From: Tagaea sp965279565
Lineage (GTDB): Bacteria > Pseudomonadota > Alphaproteobacteria > CACIAM-22H2
Length of the DNA: 64,000 bases
Reading direction: 5' to 3'
Assembly: GCA_965279565.1 (NCBI GenBank)
Contig: OZ257249.1
Location: 806,001 to 870,000, forward strand
The notes under the pieces are model-generated. The model was not told where the DNA came from, did no database searches, and saw nothing but the letters and a program-made list of their open reading frames with translations. Each line of letters starts with the position of its first letter. Within the stretch, counting starts at the first letter, position 1. This document shows positions 33,611 to 42,200 of this stretch, in pieces. A program made the translations under genes and the position numbers.

Positions 33611-34621
33611 ATGGCCACGAGCCGCCTGCCGCCGCTCAACGGGCTTCGCGCCTTCGAGGCCGCGGCTCGCCATCTTTCGCTGACCAAGGCGGCCGAGGAG
33701 CTCGGCGTCACGCAGGCGGCCGTCAGCCATCAGGTGAAGGGGCTCGAAGAAGCGCTCGGCACCAAGCTCTTCCGCCGGCTGACGCGGGCCCTCGCCCTCA
33801 CCTCGGCGGGTTCGGCGCTCGCCCCCGAGCTCAACGCCGCATTCGTGCGCATCGCGACGGCGGTCGACCGCGCGCGCGAGCGCGAGGCCAAGGGCATCGT
33901 GCGGCTGAGCCTGCTGACGACGATCGCACTGACGTTCCTCGTGCCGCGGCTCGGCCGGTTTGCGGCGCGGCATCCGGCGATCGAGCTGCGGCTGGAGACG
34001 TCCGCCCGGCTCGTCGATTTCGACCGCGAGCCGGTCGACGCGGCGATCCGCTACGGCACGGGCGACTATCCGGGCCTGCATGCCGACCGGCTGTTCGACG
34101 ACACGCTCACACCGCTGTGCTCGCCCGCCCTCGCCAAACGCATCCGCAAGCCGGAGGATCTGCCCGGCCATCTGCTGCTCGACGACCACATCGCCTACGA
34201 CGAATGGGGCATCTGGTTCGCCGCCGCCGGCGTGACGGTGCGCCAGCCGCGCCGGCGCACCGCGGTCTTCGATTCCACGCGCGTCGCGGTCGAGGCGGCG
34301 ATGGAAGGCATGGGGGTGGCGCTGGGCGCGCCGTTCCTGTTCTCGGCCGAGATCGCGTCGGGCCGGCTGGTTCGGCCGCTGCCGCTGGTGGTGCCCGCCG
34401 GACGGTCCTACTGGCTCGTCTGCCGCAAGCAGGATGTCGACCGGCCGACGGTCAAGGCCTTCCGCGAATGGCTGCTGGAGGAAACCCAAGCCCTGCGCAA
34501 CGATCCTACGGCGATGGCGGAACCTCGCGCAGGTAATGCATCAGGTCGAGCGGTGGCGGCGGCACGGCGGTCTGCGAAAGCAGGCCGTGCACCTGCCCGC
34601 GGTGGTGGGTCTGGTGGTTGA
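33611..34621 (+). CDS. LysR-family transcriptional regulator, GcvA-like
   Basis: 336 residues. The N-terminal helix-turn-helix is NGLRAFEAAARHLSLTKAAEELGVTQAAVSHQVKGLEEALGTKLFRR, typical of the GcvA/AmpR-like subgroup. The effector domain spans about residues 95-300 (VRLSLLTTIALTFLVPRLGRF, DAAIRYGTGDYPG, GMGVALGAPFLF). The last 35 or so residues are Ala/Arg/Gly-rich, beyond normal family length, and overlap the convergent DinB gene by 116 bp. Confidence 0.88.
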   Translation: MATSRLPPLNGLRAFEAAARHLSLTKAAEELGVTQAAVSHQVKGLEEALGTKLFRRLTRALALTSAGSALAPELNAAFVRIATAVDRAREREAKGIVRLSLLTTIALTFLVPRLGRFAARHPAIELRLETSARLVDFDREPVDAAIRYGTGDYPGLHADRLFDDTLTPLCSPALAKRIRKPEDLPGHLLLDDHIAYDEWGIWFAAAGVTVRQPRRRTAVFDSTRVAVEAAMEGMGVALGAPFLFSAEIASGRLVRPLPLVVPAGRSYWLVCRKQDVDRPTVKAFREWLLEETQALRNDPTAMAEPRAGNASGRAVAAARRSAKAGRAPARGGGSGG

Positions 34622-35012
34622 AGAAATGCATCAGGATCCAGCGCACCGGCGTGGTCACCGTGTCGCCCGCCATGTTCGTGTAGCGCAGCGAGGAATTCGC
34701 CGTCGGCTCGTCGAGCGCGTCGCAGTACGTGACGATCTGCGCGTCCTCGGCCGTGCGTGCCACGTGCAGGCCGATGAAATCGCCGTAGAGGATCTCGTCG
34801 AGGCTGTCGATCTTCGCCGGATGCCCGGTCAGCCGGCCCATCCACAGCCGGTCGCCGACGAGGATGTGGTTGAGCGTGGCGTGGATCGAGCCGAAGAAGG
34901 ACGGGCGCTGCATGAAAAGCTCGTTGTCGTGCAGCTTGCCGCACGCGGCGTAGACCCGGGCGTTGGCCCACTGGTTGTAGCGCGCGAACACGCGGAACTG
35001 GTCGGGCTTCAT
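34506..35012 (-). CDS. DinB family metal-binding protein
   Basis: 168 residues of a four-helix-bundle DinB/YfiT fold. The three metal-ligand histidines fall in FGSIHATLNHILVGDRLWMGRL and MHFFNHQTHHRGQVHGLL. FARYNQWANARVY at the start is typical. The family includes thiol-dependent S-transferases, but the substrate here is unknown. It overlaps the end of the LysR gene tail-to-tail and is divergent from the GDPD gene. Confidence 0.88.
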   Translation of the reverse strand: MKPDQFRVFARYNQWANARVYAACGKLHDNELFMQRPSFFGSIHATLNHILVGDRLWMGRLTGHPAKIDSLDEILYGDFIGLHVARTAEDAQIVTYCDALDEPTANSSLRYTNMAGDTVTTPVRWILMHFFNHQTHHRGQVHGLLSQTAVPPPPLDLMHYLREVPPSP

Positions 35013-35078
35013 GCGCAACGCCTCCGTCTGTAACGATAGGCCGGAATAATGCGCCGAATCCCGGCGGAAGGAAATTCC

Positions 35079-36050
35079 ATGCGCGTCGCCTGTCTCCTCG
35101 CTGCCCTCCTCGCGTCGGCATCCGCCGCCGCCTTCGACCTGCAGGGCCATCGCGGGGCGCGCGGGCTTGCACCCGAGAACACGCTGCCGGCCTTCGCGAC
35201 GGCGCTGTCGCTGGGCGTGTCGACGCTGGAACTGGATCTGGGCGTCACGCGCGACGGTATCGCGGTCGTGGCGCACGACCGGCGGCTCAATCCCGACATC
35301 ACGAAGGGGCCGGACGGGATGTGGATCGCCCAGCCCGCCCCGCGCGTGCGCGAGCTGACGCTGGCCGAACTGCAGCGCTTCGACGTGGGCACGATCCGCG
35401 CCGACATCGACTATGCGCGCACCTTCGCGAACCAGAAGCCGGTGCCCGGCACGCGCATGCCCACGCTCGACGCGGTGTTCGAGCTGGCGAAGCGCGCGGG
35501 CAATACGTCCGTGCGCTTCAATGTCGAGACCAAGATCTCGCCGCTCTTTCCCGACGAGACGCTGGTGCCGGAAGAATTCGCGCGTGCCGCGATCGCCGCG
35601 ATCGACCGCAACGGGATGCGCGCGCGCACCACGCTGCAATCCTTCGACTGGCGCACGCTGGCGGTGGCCAAGCGCCTCGCCCCCGACCTGGCGCGCGCGT
35701 ACCTCACGCTCGAGCGCGGCAATGGCGACAATGTCTGGAAGGGGCGCGGCGCCAGCCCGTGGACCGGGCTCGACGCCGCCGCGCACGGCAACTCGGCACC
35801 GCGGCTGGTCAGGGCGGCGGGCGGGTCGATCTGGTCGCCCTTCTTCCGCGACATGACCGATGCGGCCTTCGCAGAAGCGAAATCGCTGGGGCTGACCGTG
35901 ATTCCGTGGACCGTAAACGATCCGGCCGACATGGCGCGGCTGGTCGATCTGGGCGTCGACGGGATCATCAGCGACTATCCCGACCGGCTGCGCGCGGTGC
36001 TGGCGGCGAAGGGCAAGGCCCTGCCCGCGCCCACGCCGGTCGAACCCTGA
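35079..36050 (+). CDS. Glycerophosphodiester phosphodiesterase, secreted
   Basis: 323 residues with an N-terminal signal peptide (VACLLAALLASASAAA), so it acts in the periplasm. DLQGHRGARGLAPENTLPAF and LELDLGVTRDGIAVVAHDRRLNPD hold the catalytic His and metal-binding Glu/Asp residues of the GDPD TIM barrel; the C-terminal VIPWTVNDPADMARLVDLGVDGIISDYPDRL is also conserved. It releases glycerol 3-phosphate from deacylated phospholipids. ATG 35079 is preceded by AAGGAA. Confidence 0.92.
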   Translation: MRVACLLAALLASASAAAFDLQGHRGARGLAPENTLPAFATALSLGVSTLELDLGVTRDGIAVVAHDRRLNPDITKGPDGMWIAQPAPRVRELTLAELQRFDVGTIRADIDYARTFANQKPVPGTRMPTLDAVFELAKRAGNTSVRFNVETKISPLFPDETLVPEEFARAAIAAIDRNGMRARTTLQSFDWRTLAVAKRLAPDLARAYLTLERGNGDNVWKGRGASPWTGLDAAAHGNSAPRLVRAAGGSIWSPFFRDMTDAAFAEAKSLGLTVIPWTVNDPADMARLVDLGVDGIISDYPDRLRAVLAAKGKALPAPTPVEP

Positions 36051-36067
36051 CGGAAGTATTGCGGGCC

Positions 36068-36096
36068 TTGATTCCGCCCGCCGGTCTTGTTGTACT
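36068..36096 (+). promoter_or_regulatory. Candidate promoter for the CoA-transferase pair
   Basis: TTGATT (36068-36073) and TGTACT (36091-36096) are 17 nt apart, each a 4/6 match. The predicted start is about 30 nt before the scoA ATG, which has a GAGGGG ribosome site. Confidence 0.4.
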
Positions 36097-36132
36097 CGCC
36101 GGGGCCGAACCAAGAGCTCATCGAGGGGAAAA

Positions 36133-36833
36133 ATGAAGAAAATCCGGAAGTCTGCGGCACAGGCGCTCGATGGCCTGCTGTTCGACGGGATGAAGATCGC
36201 AGCGGGCGGTTCGGCCTGTGCGGCATCCCCGAGCTGCTGATCGCGGCGATCCGCGACGCCGGCACGAAGAACCTGACCGTCGCCTCGAACAATGCGGGCG
36301 TGGACGGCTTTGGCCTCGGCATCCTGCTCGGCACGCACCAGATCAAGAAGATGGTCTCGTCCTATGTGGGCGAAAACGCGGAATTCATGCGCCAGTACCT
36401 CTCCGGCGAACTCGAGCTCGAATTCAATCCGCAGGGCACGCTGGCCGAGCGTATGCGCGCGGGCGGTGCCGGCATTCCCGGCTTCTACACGCGCACCGGC
36501 GTGGGCACCGTGATCGCCGAGGGCAAGGAGCACAAGGAGTTCGACGGCCAGACCTACATCCTGGAGCGCGCGTTCGTCGCCGACCTTTCCATCGTCAAGG
36601 CGTGGAAGGCCGATCCGTCGGGCAATCTCGTGTTCCGCAAGGCGGCGCGCAATTTCAATCCGCCGGCCGCGACCTGCGGCAAGGTCTGCGTCGCCGAGGT
36701 GGAGGAGATCGTGCCGCTCGGCTCGCTCGATCCCGACCACATCCACCTGCCCGGCATCTACGTGCACCGCATCGTGCAGGGCAAGCATGAGAAGCGCATC
36801 GAACAGCGCACAACCCGCAAGCGCGCGGCCTGA
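36133..36833 (+). pseudogene. scoA: 3-oxoacid (succinyl-CoA) CoA-transferase subunit A, frameshifted
   Basis: From the natural ATG at 36133 (ribosome site GAGGGG) the frame reads KSAAQALDGLLFDGMKIAAGG, as in SCOT subunit A, then runs into a stop at 36238-36240. The expected continuation FGLCGIPELLIAAIRDAGTKNL is in the next frame, from about 36212. One T is missing at about 36209-36212 (GGTTCGGC for GGTTTCGGC). After the shift everything is intact to the normal end at 36833. Either a real inactivating mutation or a sequencing error; the intact scoB downstream favours recent decay or error. Confidence 0.85.
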
Positions 36834-36844
36834 GGAGAGAGACG

Positions 36845-37474
36845 ATGCCCTGGAACCGCGATCAGATGGCGGCGCGCGCCGCGAAGGAACTGCAGGACGG
36901 CTGGTACGTCAATCTCGGGATCGGCATCCCGACGCTGGTGTCCAACTACATCCCCGAAGGTATCGAGGTCACGCTGCAGTCGGAGAACGGCATGCTCGGC
37001 ATGGGGCCGTTCCCGTTCGAGGGCGAGGAAGACCCCGACCTGATCAACGCCGGCAAGCAGACGATCACCGAGCTGCCGCAGACCTCGTTCTTCGATTCCG
37101 CGACCAGCTTCGCGATGATCCGCGGCGGCAAGATCGCCATGGCCATCCTCGGCGCCATGGAAGTGTCGGAGACCGGCGACCTCGCCAACTGGATGATCCC
37201 CGGCAAGCTCGTCAAGGGCATGGGCGGGGCGATGGACCTGGTCGCCGGCGTGGGCCGCGTGGTGGTGGTGATGGACCACACCAACAAGGCCGGCGAATCG
37301 AAGGTCCTCAAGTCGTGCTCGCTGCCGCTGACCGGCAAGGGCGTGGTCAACCGGATCATCACGAATCTCGGCGTGCTCGACGTGGTGCCCGGCGGGCTGA
37401 AGCTCGTCGAGCTGGCCGACGGCGTGAGCGAAGCCGATTTCCGCAAGGCGACCGAAGCAAAACTCGTCGCCTGA
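36845..37474 (+). CDS. scoB: 3-oxoacid (succinyl-CoA) CoA-transferase subunit B
   Basis: 209 residues. WYVNLGIGIPTLVSNYIPEGIEVTLQSENGMLGMGPFP carries the catalytic glutamate in SENG; GGKIAMAILGAMEVSETGDLANWMIPG and CSLPLTGKGVVNRIITNLGVLDV match SCOT beta. The enzyme moves CoA between succinyl-CoA and acetoacetate. It follows scoA by 11 bp with a GAGGAG-type ribosome site. Activity depends on the alpha subunit, whose gene appears frameshifted. Confidence 0.94.
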   Translation: MPWNRDQMAARAAKELQDGWYVNLGIGIPTLVSNYIPEGIEVTLQSENGMLGMGPFPFEGEEDPDLINAGKQTITELPQTSFFDSATSFAMIRGGKIAMAILGAMEVSETGDLANWMIPGKLVKGMGGAMDLVAGVGRVVVVMDHTNKAGESKVLKSCSLPLTGKGVVNRIITNLGVLDVVPGGLKLVELADGVSEADFRKATEAKLVA

Positions 37475-37539
37475 CCGCAAAAATCCGCGCGCGGGTGCCC
37501 GGGCTGGGTTAACCTCCGGTCCGAGAGGATTCAGCCTGC

Positions 37540-38484
37540 ATGTTCGAGGTGACTTGGCGCCGGTACCGGGGCCTGCCCGGCCCGGTTCAGGGTGCCGTCC
37601 TGATGGTCGTCGCCGCCGTCGCCTTCGCGGGGATGAACATCATCATCCGCGCGATGAGCTTCGAGCTCCACCCGTTCCAGATCTCGTTCTTCCGCGTCGT
37701 GATCGGCGTCGCGTTCATGATGCCCTGGGTGATGCGCGTGGGCATCGGCGCCCTCGCCACCGCCAGCCACAAGCTCTATCTGAGCCGCTCGCTGCTCGGC
37801 TACGCCTCGATGCTGTGCTGGTTCACCGGCCTCGCGAGCCTCGAGATCGCCGAGGCGACGGCGCTGGGCTTCACCTCGCCGCTCTTCGCGACCGCCGCCG
37901 CAGCCCTGCTGCTGGGCGAGGTCGTGCGCGCAAGGCGCTGGACGGCCACGCTCGTCGGGCTGACCGGTGCGATGATCGTGATCCGGCCCGGCTTCGGCGA
38001 CGATCTCCAGCTCGCCCATATCCTTGTTCTTCTCTCGGCCGCACTGGGCGGCTGGAACGCGATCACGGTCAAGCAGCTCACGCGCACCGACAATCCGAAC
38101 GTCATCATCGTCTACATGTCGCTCTACATGCTGCCGTTCGCACTGGTCCCGGCCCTGTTCGTCTGGCGCTGGCCGTCGGTCGACGCGTTGCTGCTGACCG
38201 CCCTGCTCGGCGTGTGCGCCACGATCGGCCACCAGTGTTTCACGCGCGCGATGGCGGCGTGCGAGGCGTCCTACGTGCTGCCGTTCGAGTTCGCGCGCCT
38301 GCCGATCTCGGCCGTCATGGCCTATTTCATCTTCGCCGAGCAGCCCGACATCTGGACCTGGATCGGCGGCAGCGTGATCATCGGCTCGACCTTCTACATC
38401 GCCCAGCGCGAGGCCTATATCGCGCGCAAGGCCCGCGAGCTGGGCCGCGAGCCGCCGGTGCGAAAACCCGAGCCGCCCGCATGA
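37540..38484 (+). CDS. EamA/DMT family transporter 1
   Basis: 314 residues, ten hydrophobic helices in two EamA repeats. FAGMNIIIRAMSFELHPFQISFFRVVIGV opens the first and GLASLEIAEATALGFTSPLFATAAAALLLGEVVRARRWTATLVGL is the conserved fourth-helix region; the second repeat has EASYVLPFEFARLPISAVMAYFIFAEQPD. It probably exports or imports a small metabolite. It is the first of three tandem paralogues joined by 4-nt or 1-nt overlaps. Confidence 0.87.
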   Translation: MFEVTWRRYRGLPGPVQGAVLMVVAAVAFAGMNIIIRAMSFELHPFQISFFRVVIGVAFMMPWVMRVGIGALATASHKLYLSRSLLGYASMLCWFTGLASLEIAEATALGFTSPLFATAAAALLLGEVVRARRWTATLVGLTGAMIVIRPGFGDDLQLAHILVLLSAALGGWNAITVKQLTRTDNPNVIIVYMSLYMLPFALVPALFVWRWPSVDALLLTALLGVCATIGHQCFTRAMAACEASYVLPFEFARLPISAVMAYFIFAEQPDIWTWIGGSVIIGSTFYIAQREAYIARKARELGREPPVRKPEPPA

Positions 38485-39368
38485 ACGAGGCCGGAAGGCG
38501 CAATCTCGAAGGTGCCTTGTGGATGATCGCCTCGGGCATCGTCTTCTCGGCGCAGAACGCGATCGTCAAGCAGCTCGGCACGCGGCTCGATTCCTTCGAG
38601 ATCGCCTTCTTCCGCTGCGTGTTCGGGCTGGCGGTCGTGCTGCCCTTCGTGTTCCACGGCGGCACGGGCCTGTTCCTGACCGGAAGGCCGGGGCTGCACA
38701 TCGTGCGTGCGCTGGTCGGCGTGTCGGGCATGTTCTGCGGCATGTACGCGGTCACGCACCTGCCGCTCGCCGACGCCACCGCCATTTCGTTCGCCAAGCC
38801 GCTGTTCGCGGTGCTGCTCGCCGCGACGTTCCTTGGCGAGAGCGTGGGCTGGCGGCGCTGGTCGGCCACGGCCGCGGGCTTCGTGGGCGTTGTCGTCATC
38901 GTGCGGCCGGGGTCGGACATGTTCGACTTCGCGCACGTCGCCGCCCTGCTCGGCGCGTTCCTGATCGCCGACGTGATCGTGCTGGTGAAGAAGCTGCAGG
39001 GCAGCGAGCGCAACGCGACGATCATGGCCTATTTCGGCATCGTCACGTCGATCGCCAGCGCCATCCCCGCCTTCTTCGTCTGGATCACGCCGACCTGGGC
39101 GGAGCTCGCACTGCTCGCCTGCATCGGGGTTTCGGCGAGCACGGGGCAGTGGATGGCGCTGAAGGCGTATCGCGCGGCCGAGGCGTCGGCCGTCGTGCCG
39201 TTCGACTATATGCGCCTGGTCTTCGCGATCCTCTATGGCTGGCTGTTCTTCGCCGAGATCCCCGACCACTGGACGCTGGCGGGGTCGGCCATCCTGATCG
39301 GCGCCACGCTCTACATCGCCTATCGCGAGATCCGGCTCGGCAAGATGCCGGGCCCGGGCGGGGCGTGA
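38481..39368 (+). CDS. EamA/DMT family transporter 2
   Basis: 295 residues with ten predicted helices. FSAQNAIVKQLGTRLDSFEIAFFRCVFGLAVVLPF and YAVTHLPLADATAISFAKPLFAVLLAATFLGESVGWRRW match the first EamA repeat; EASAVVPFDYMRLVFAILYGWLFFAEIPDHWT the second. The ATG overlaps the previous stop by 4 nt. The strong similarity of corresponding segments in the three genes points to local duplication. Confidence 0.87.
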   Translation: MNEAGRRNLEGALWMIASGIVFSAQNAIVKQLGTRLDSFEIAFFRCVFGLAVVLPFVFHGGTGLFLTGRPGLHIVRALVGVSGMFCGMYAVTHLPLADATAISFAKPLFAVLLAATFLGESVGWRRWSATAAGFVGVVVIVRPGSDMFDFAHVAALLGAFLIADVIVLVKKLQGSERNATIMAYFGIVTSIASAIPAFFVWITPTWAELALLACIGVSASTGQWMALKAYRAAEASAVVPFDYMRLVFAILYGWLFFAEIPDHWTLAGSAILIGATLYIAYREIRLGKMPGPGGA

Positions 39369-40279
39369 TGTTCGCAAGGCTTTCCGACTGGGCGCATTCG
39401 CTTCCCGGCAACGCGCGCGGCTGCATCTGGGCCTTCGCGTCGATGTTCATCTTCGGGCTGATGGAAGCGACGATCAAGTCGATGGGCACGTCGATGCACC
39501 CGCTGCAGATCGCGTTCTTCCGCTGCATGTTCGCCTTCGTGTTCATCGCCCCCATCGTGCTGGGCCTCGGCGGCTTCGCGCGCGTGGCCACGCAGCGCTT
39601 CGGCGCGCATTTCGCGCGCACGCTGCTGGGCTACACCGCGATGGCGACGGGCTTCATCGCGCTCACGCACATGCCGATCGCCGACGCGGTGGCGCTGGGC
39701 TATGTGCGCCAGCTCTTCCTCGTCGTGCTCGCCGTGACGATGCTGGGCGAGATCGTGCGCTGGCGGCGCTGGACGGCGACGGCCGTGGGGTTCCTCGGCG
39801 TGGTCGTGATGGTGCGCCCGGGTGCGGGTGTGCTCGATCCGTACGCGTTCGTGGCGTTGGCCAGCGGCTTCTTCGTCGCGTGCGTGACGGTGGCGATGAA
39901 GCGCCTGAGCGAGACCGAGAGTGCCGAAGCCACCGTGTTCTGGTTCAGCACGTTCTCGACGGTCGTGTCGTTCGTTCCGGCACTTACCGTGTGGCGCTGG
40001 CCGGAGCCGACCGAATGGGTCTGGGCGGCCGCACTCGGCGTGATGGGGGCCGGCGGGCAGTTCTGCGCCATGCGCGCCTACCGGATCGCCGAGGCGACGG
40101 CGGTCGAACCGGTCGATTACGGGCGCATGGTGATGGCCGCGATCTTCGGCGTGTTCGTCTTCGGCGAGACGCTCGACATGTACACGCTGACCGGCGCCGC
40201 GATCATCGTGGCGAGCACGCTCTATATCGCGCGGCGCGAAGCCGCACTCGGCGTCAGGACCAGACCGCCGTCAGGCTGA
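39368..40279 (+). CDS. EamA/DMT family transporter 3
   Basis: 303 residues, ten helices. FGLMEATIKSMGTSMHPLQIAFFRCMFAFVFIAPIVL and ALTHMPIADAVALGYVRQLFLVVLAVTMLGEIVRWRRW show the first repeat; EATAVEPVDYGRMVMAAIFGVFVFGETLDM the second. Its ATG shares one base with the stop of the second gene (TGATG). The 3' end overlaps the convergent DUF3429 gene by 26 bp. Confidence 0.87.
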   Translation: MFARLSDWAHSLPGNARGCIWAFASMFIFGLMEATIKSMGTSMHPLQIAFFRCMFAFVFIAPIVLGLGGFARVATQRFGAHFARTLLGYTAMATGFIALTHMPIADAVALGYVRQLFLVVLAVTMLGEIVRWRRWTATAVGFLGVVVMVRPGAGVLDPYAFVALASGFFVACVTVAMKRLSETESAEATVFWFSTFSTVVSFVPALTVWRWPEPTEWVWAAALGVMGAGGQFCAMRAYRIAEATAVEPVDYGRMVMAAIFGVFVFGETLDMYTLTGAAIIVASTLYIARREAALGVRTRPPSG

Positions 40280-40706
40280 GGGCGAGCGGCAGGATCGCGA
40301 GGGCCGCCAGCGGCCGGCGCAGCTGCAGGTACCAGCGCGGGAACCGGCCGGCGGCGACGGCGCGCATGTCCACGACGAACGCCGCCCAGTGCCCGACGAT
40401 CAGCAGGATCAGCGCCGGGGCCGGATCCATCCACACGGCGGCAAGCCAGCCGAGCAGGGCCGGCGCCACGCTCCAGCCGAGCACGGGCCAGTCCTGCTGG
40501 TCGGGGCTGGCGAGTGCCCGGCCCCAGTGGACGGCGCCCAGGAACGACAGGATCACGGCGGCGTAGGAAAGCTGCGCAGCCAGTGCAAAACCCGCCTCGG
40601 GTGCGGGCCCCCAGACGCCCGGCAGGGCAAGCCAGAACGGCAGCAGCCCGGCAAAGCCGAGCCAGCGCGCGGCGCGCGGAACCTCGGACAGGGAGAATGC
40701 GGTCAT
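40254..40706 (-). CDS. DUF3429 membrane protein
   Basis: 150 residues with four or five hydrophobic helices. LGFAGLLPFWLALPG and LSYAAVILSFLGAVHWGRAL followed by GWSVAPALLGWLA match DUF3429, a family of small membrane proteins of unknown function. It is divergent from the SDR gene that follows, with a 68-bp gap. Confidence 0.78.
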   Translation of the reverse strand: MTAFSLSEVPRAARWLGFAGLLPFWLALPGVWGPAPEAGFALAAQLSYAAVILSFLGAVHWGRALASPDQQDWPVLGWSVAPALLGWLAAVWMDPAPALILLIVGHWAAFVVDMRAVAAGRFPRWYLQLRRPLAALAILPLALSLTAVWS

Positions 40707-40774
40707 TGGCGGCCTTCGGGGAATCCGCTACGAGGGAGCTGGAAACTGGACCGCCCGGAAGAAGGAATCAAGCC

Positions 40775-41536
40775 ATGGAAATTCGCGGCGAAGCGGCGAT
40801 CGTCACCGGCGGCGGATCGGGACTGGGCGAAGGGACGGCGCGGGCACTGGCCAAGGCCGGTGCGAAGGTCGCGGTGTTCGACGTCAACCCCGAAGCGGCC
40901 AAGCGCGTGGCGGAGGAGATCGGCGGCATCGCGCTTTTCTGCGACGTGTCGTCGGCCGACGCCGCGGCGGCCTGCATCAAGAAGGCGCGCGAGACGCACG
41001 GGGCCGCGCGCGTGCTGGTCAACTGTGCGGGCATCGCACCGGCCGCGCGCATCGTCGGCAAGGACGGGCCGATGGCGCTCGACGCGTTCCGCCGCACGAT
41101 CGAGATCAACCTGATCGGCACCTTCAACATGATGCGGCTTGCGGCTGCCGACATGCAGACCCTGCCCGCGAACGCCGAAGGCGAGCGCGGCCTGATCGTG
41201 ATGACCGCATCCGTCGCCGCGTTCGAAGGCCAGATCGGTCAGGCGGGTTATGCCGCATCGAAGGGCGGTGTCGCCGCCCTGACGCTGCCGGCCGCACGCG
41301 AATTCGCGAAGGCGGGGATCCGCGTGATGACCATCGCCCCCGGCCTGTTCGGCACGCCGATGCTGCTGGGCATGCCGCAGATGGTGCAGGACAGCCTTGC
41401 CGCACAGGTGCCGTTCCCGTCGCGCTTCGGCCGGGCGGACGAGTATGCGTCGCTGGTGATGCATTTCCTTTCCAACACGATGCTGAACGGCGAGACCGTG
41501 CGCCTCGACGGCGCCATCCGCATGGGCCCCAAATGA
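40775..41536 (+). CDS. SDR, type-II 3-hydroxyacyl-CoA dehydrogenase-like (HSD10 type)
   Basis: 253 residues. IVTGGGSGLGEGTARALAKAGAKVAVFDVN is the cofactor motif, VLVNCAGIAPAARIVGKDGPM the NAG region, and MTASVAAFEGQIGQAGYAASKGGVAALTLPAARE the catalytic Ser-Tyr-Lys. VMTIAPGLFGTPMLLGMPQMVQ is characteristic of HSD17B10-like 3-hydroxyacyl-CoA dehydrogenases, which act in fatty acid and branched amino acid breakdown. GAAGGAA precedes the ATG. The next gene overlaps by 4 nt. Confidence 0.9.
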   Translation: MEIRGEAAIVTGGGSGLGEGTARALAKAGAKVAVFDVNPEAAKRVAEEIGGIALFCDVSSADAAAACIKKARETHGAARVLVNCAGIAPAARIVGKDGPMALDAFRRTIEINLIGTFNMMRLAAADMQTLPANAEGERGLIVMTASVAAFEGQIGQAGYAASKGGVAALTLPAAREFAKAGIRVMTIAPGLFGTPMLLGMPQMVQDSLAAQVPFPSRFGRADEYASLVMHFLSNTMLNGETVRLDGAIRMGPK

Positions 41537-42126
41537 CGCTGCGCAACCGCGTCACGCCCTTCTCGACGATCGAGGCAGACCCGGCGCGCGGCCTGTTCAT
41601 GGGCAATCGCGGCTGCCTGCACGGCGAACACCGCAATCTCGAGGTCGAGACGACGCGCGAGAAGCGCTGGCTGATCTGCCAGCTCAATTTCAAGGGCCGC
41701 AAGCGGCGCATCATGTGGCCCGGCCACTATACCGAGCTGTTCTTCCTCGACGAGGCGACCGCATTCGCCGCCGGCCATCGCCCCTGCGCGGAATGCCGGC
41801 GTGCGGCCTATGACAGTTTCCTCAAACTGTGGCCCGGCAAGAAGGCCGACGCGACCAAGCTCGACAACGCGTTGGCGAGCGAGCGCCGCCGCCCGTGGCC
41901 GGCGACCTTCGCCGAACTGCCCGATGGCGCCATGTACGCGCGCGACGAAGCGGCCTTCCTCAAATGGAACGGCAAGGCGTGGCGCTGGAGCCATACGGGC
42001 TACACGCCGGCCGAAATCCCCGAAGGCGACGTCGCGGCGCTCACGCCCGAAGGCACGGTCGAGGTGCTGCGCGCCGGGTACAAGCCGCTCGTGCATCCGA
42101 GTGCGCGGTTGGACCCCTCACCCTAG
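41533..42126 (+). CDS. Conserved protein with HRPCAECR motif, function unknown
   Basis: 197 residues. After a start that overlaps the SDR stop it shows FMGNRGCLHGEHRNLE, RWLICQLNFKGRKRRIMWPGHYTELFFLDEATAFAAGHRPCAECRRAAYDSFL, and WSHTGYTPAEIP. The GHRPCAECRR segment resembles the zinc-binding RPCxxC turn of Ada-type N-terminal domains, but the rest does not. I cannot name the family. The last residues are encoded by the intergenic palindromic repeat, which suggests the repeat inserted at the 3' end. Confidence 0.65.
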   Translation: MTLRNRVTPFSTIEADPARGLFMGNRGCLHGEHRNLEVETTREKRWLICQLNFKGRKRRIMWPGHYTELFFLDEATAFAAGHRPCAECRRAAYDSFLKLWPGKKADATKLDNALASERRRPWPATFAELPDGAMYARDEAAFLKWNGKAWRWSHTGYTPAEIPEGDVAALTPEGTVEVLRAGYKPLVHPSARLDPSP

Positions 42127-42200
42127 CCCTCTCCCCGGAGGGGAGAGGGGATGGCTTCCCTCTCCCGCTTGCGGGAGAGGGTTAGGGTGAGGGTGAGGAC
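42113..42200. repeat. Intergenic palindromic repeat with nested hairpins
   Basis: The segment begins CCCCTCACCCTAGCCCTC and ends with the near reverse complement GAGGGTTAGGGTGAGGG. Inside are two perfect small hairpins, CCCTCTCCCC/GGGGAGAGGG at about 42127-42150 and CCTCTCCCGC/GCGGGAGAGG at about 42159-42180. Elements of this CCCTCACCCTAACCCTCTCCC type are dispersed in many GC-rich proteobacterial genomes. It sits between convergent genes and may also act as a bidirectional transcription barrier. It supplies the C-terminal codons of the flanking genes. Confidence 0.8.
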
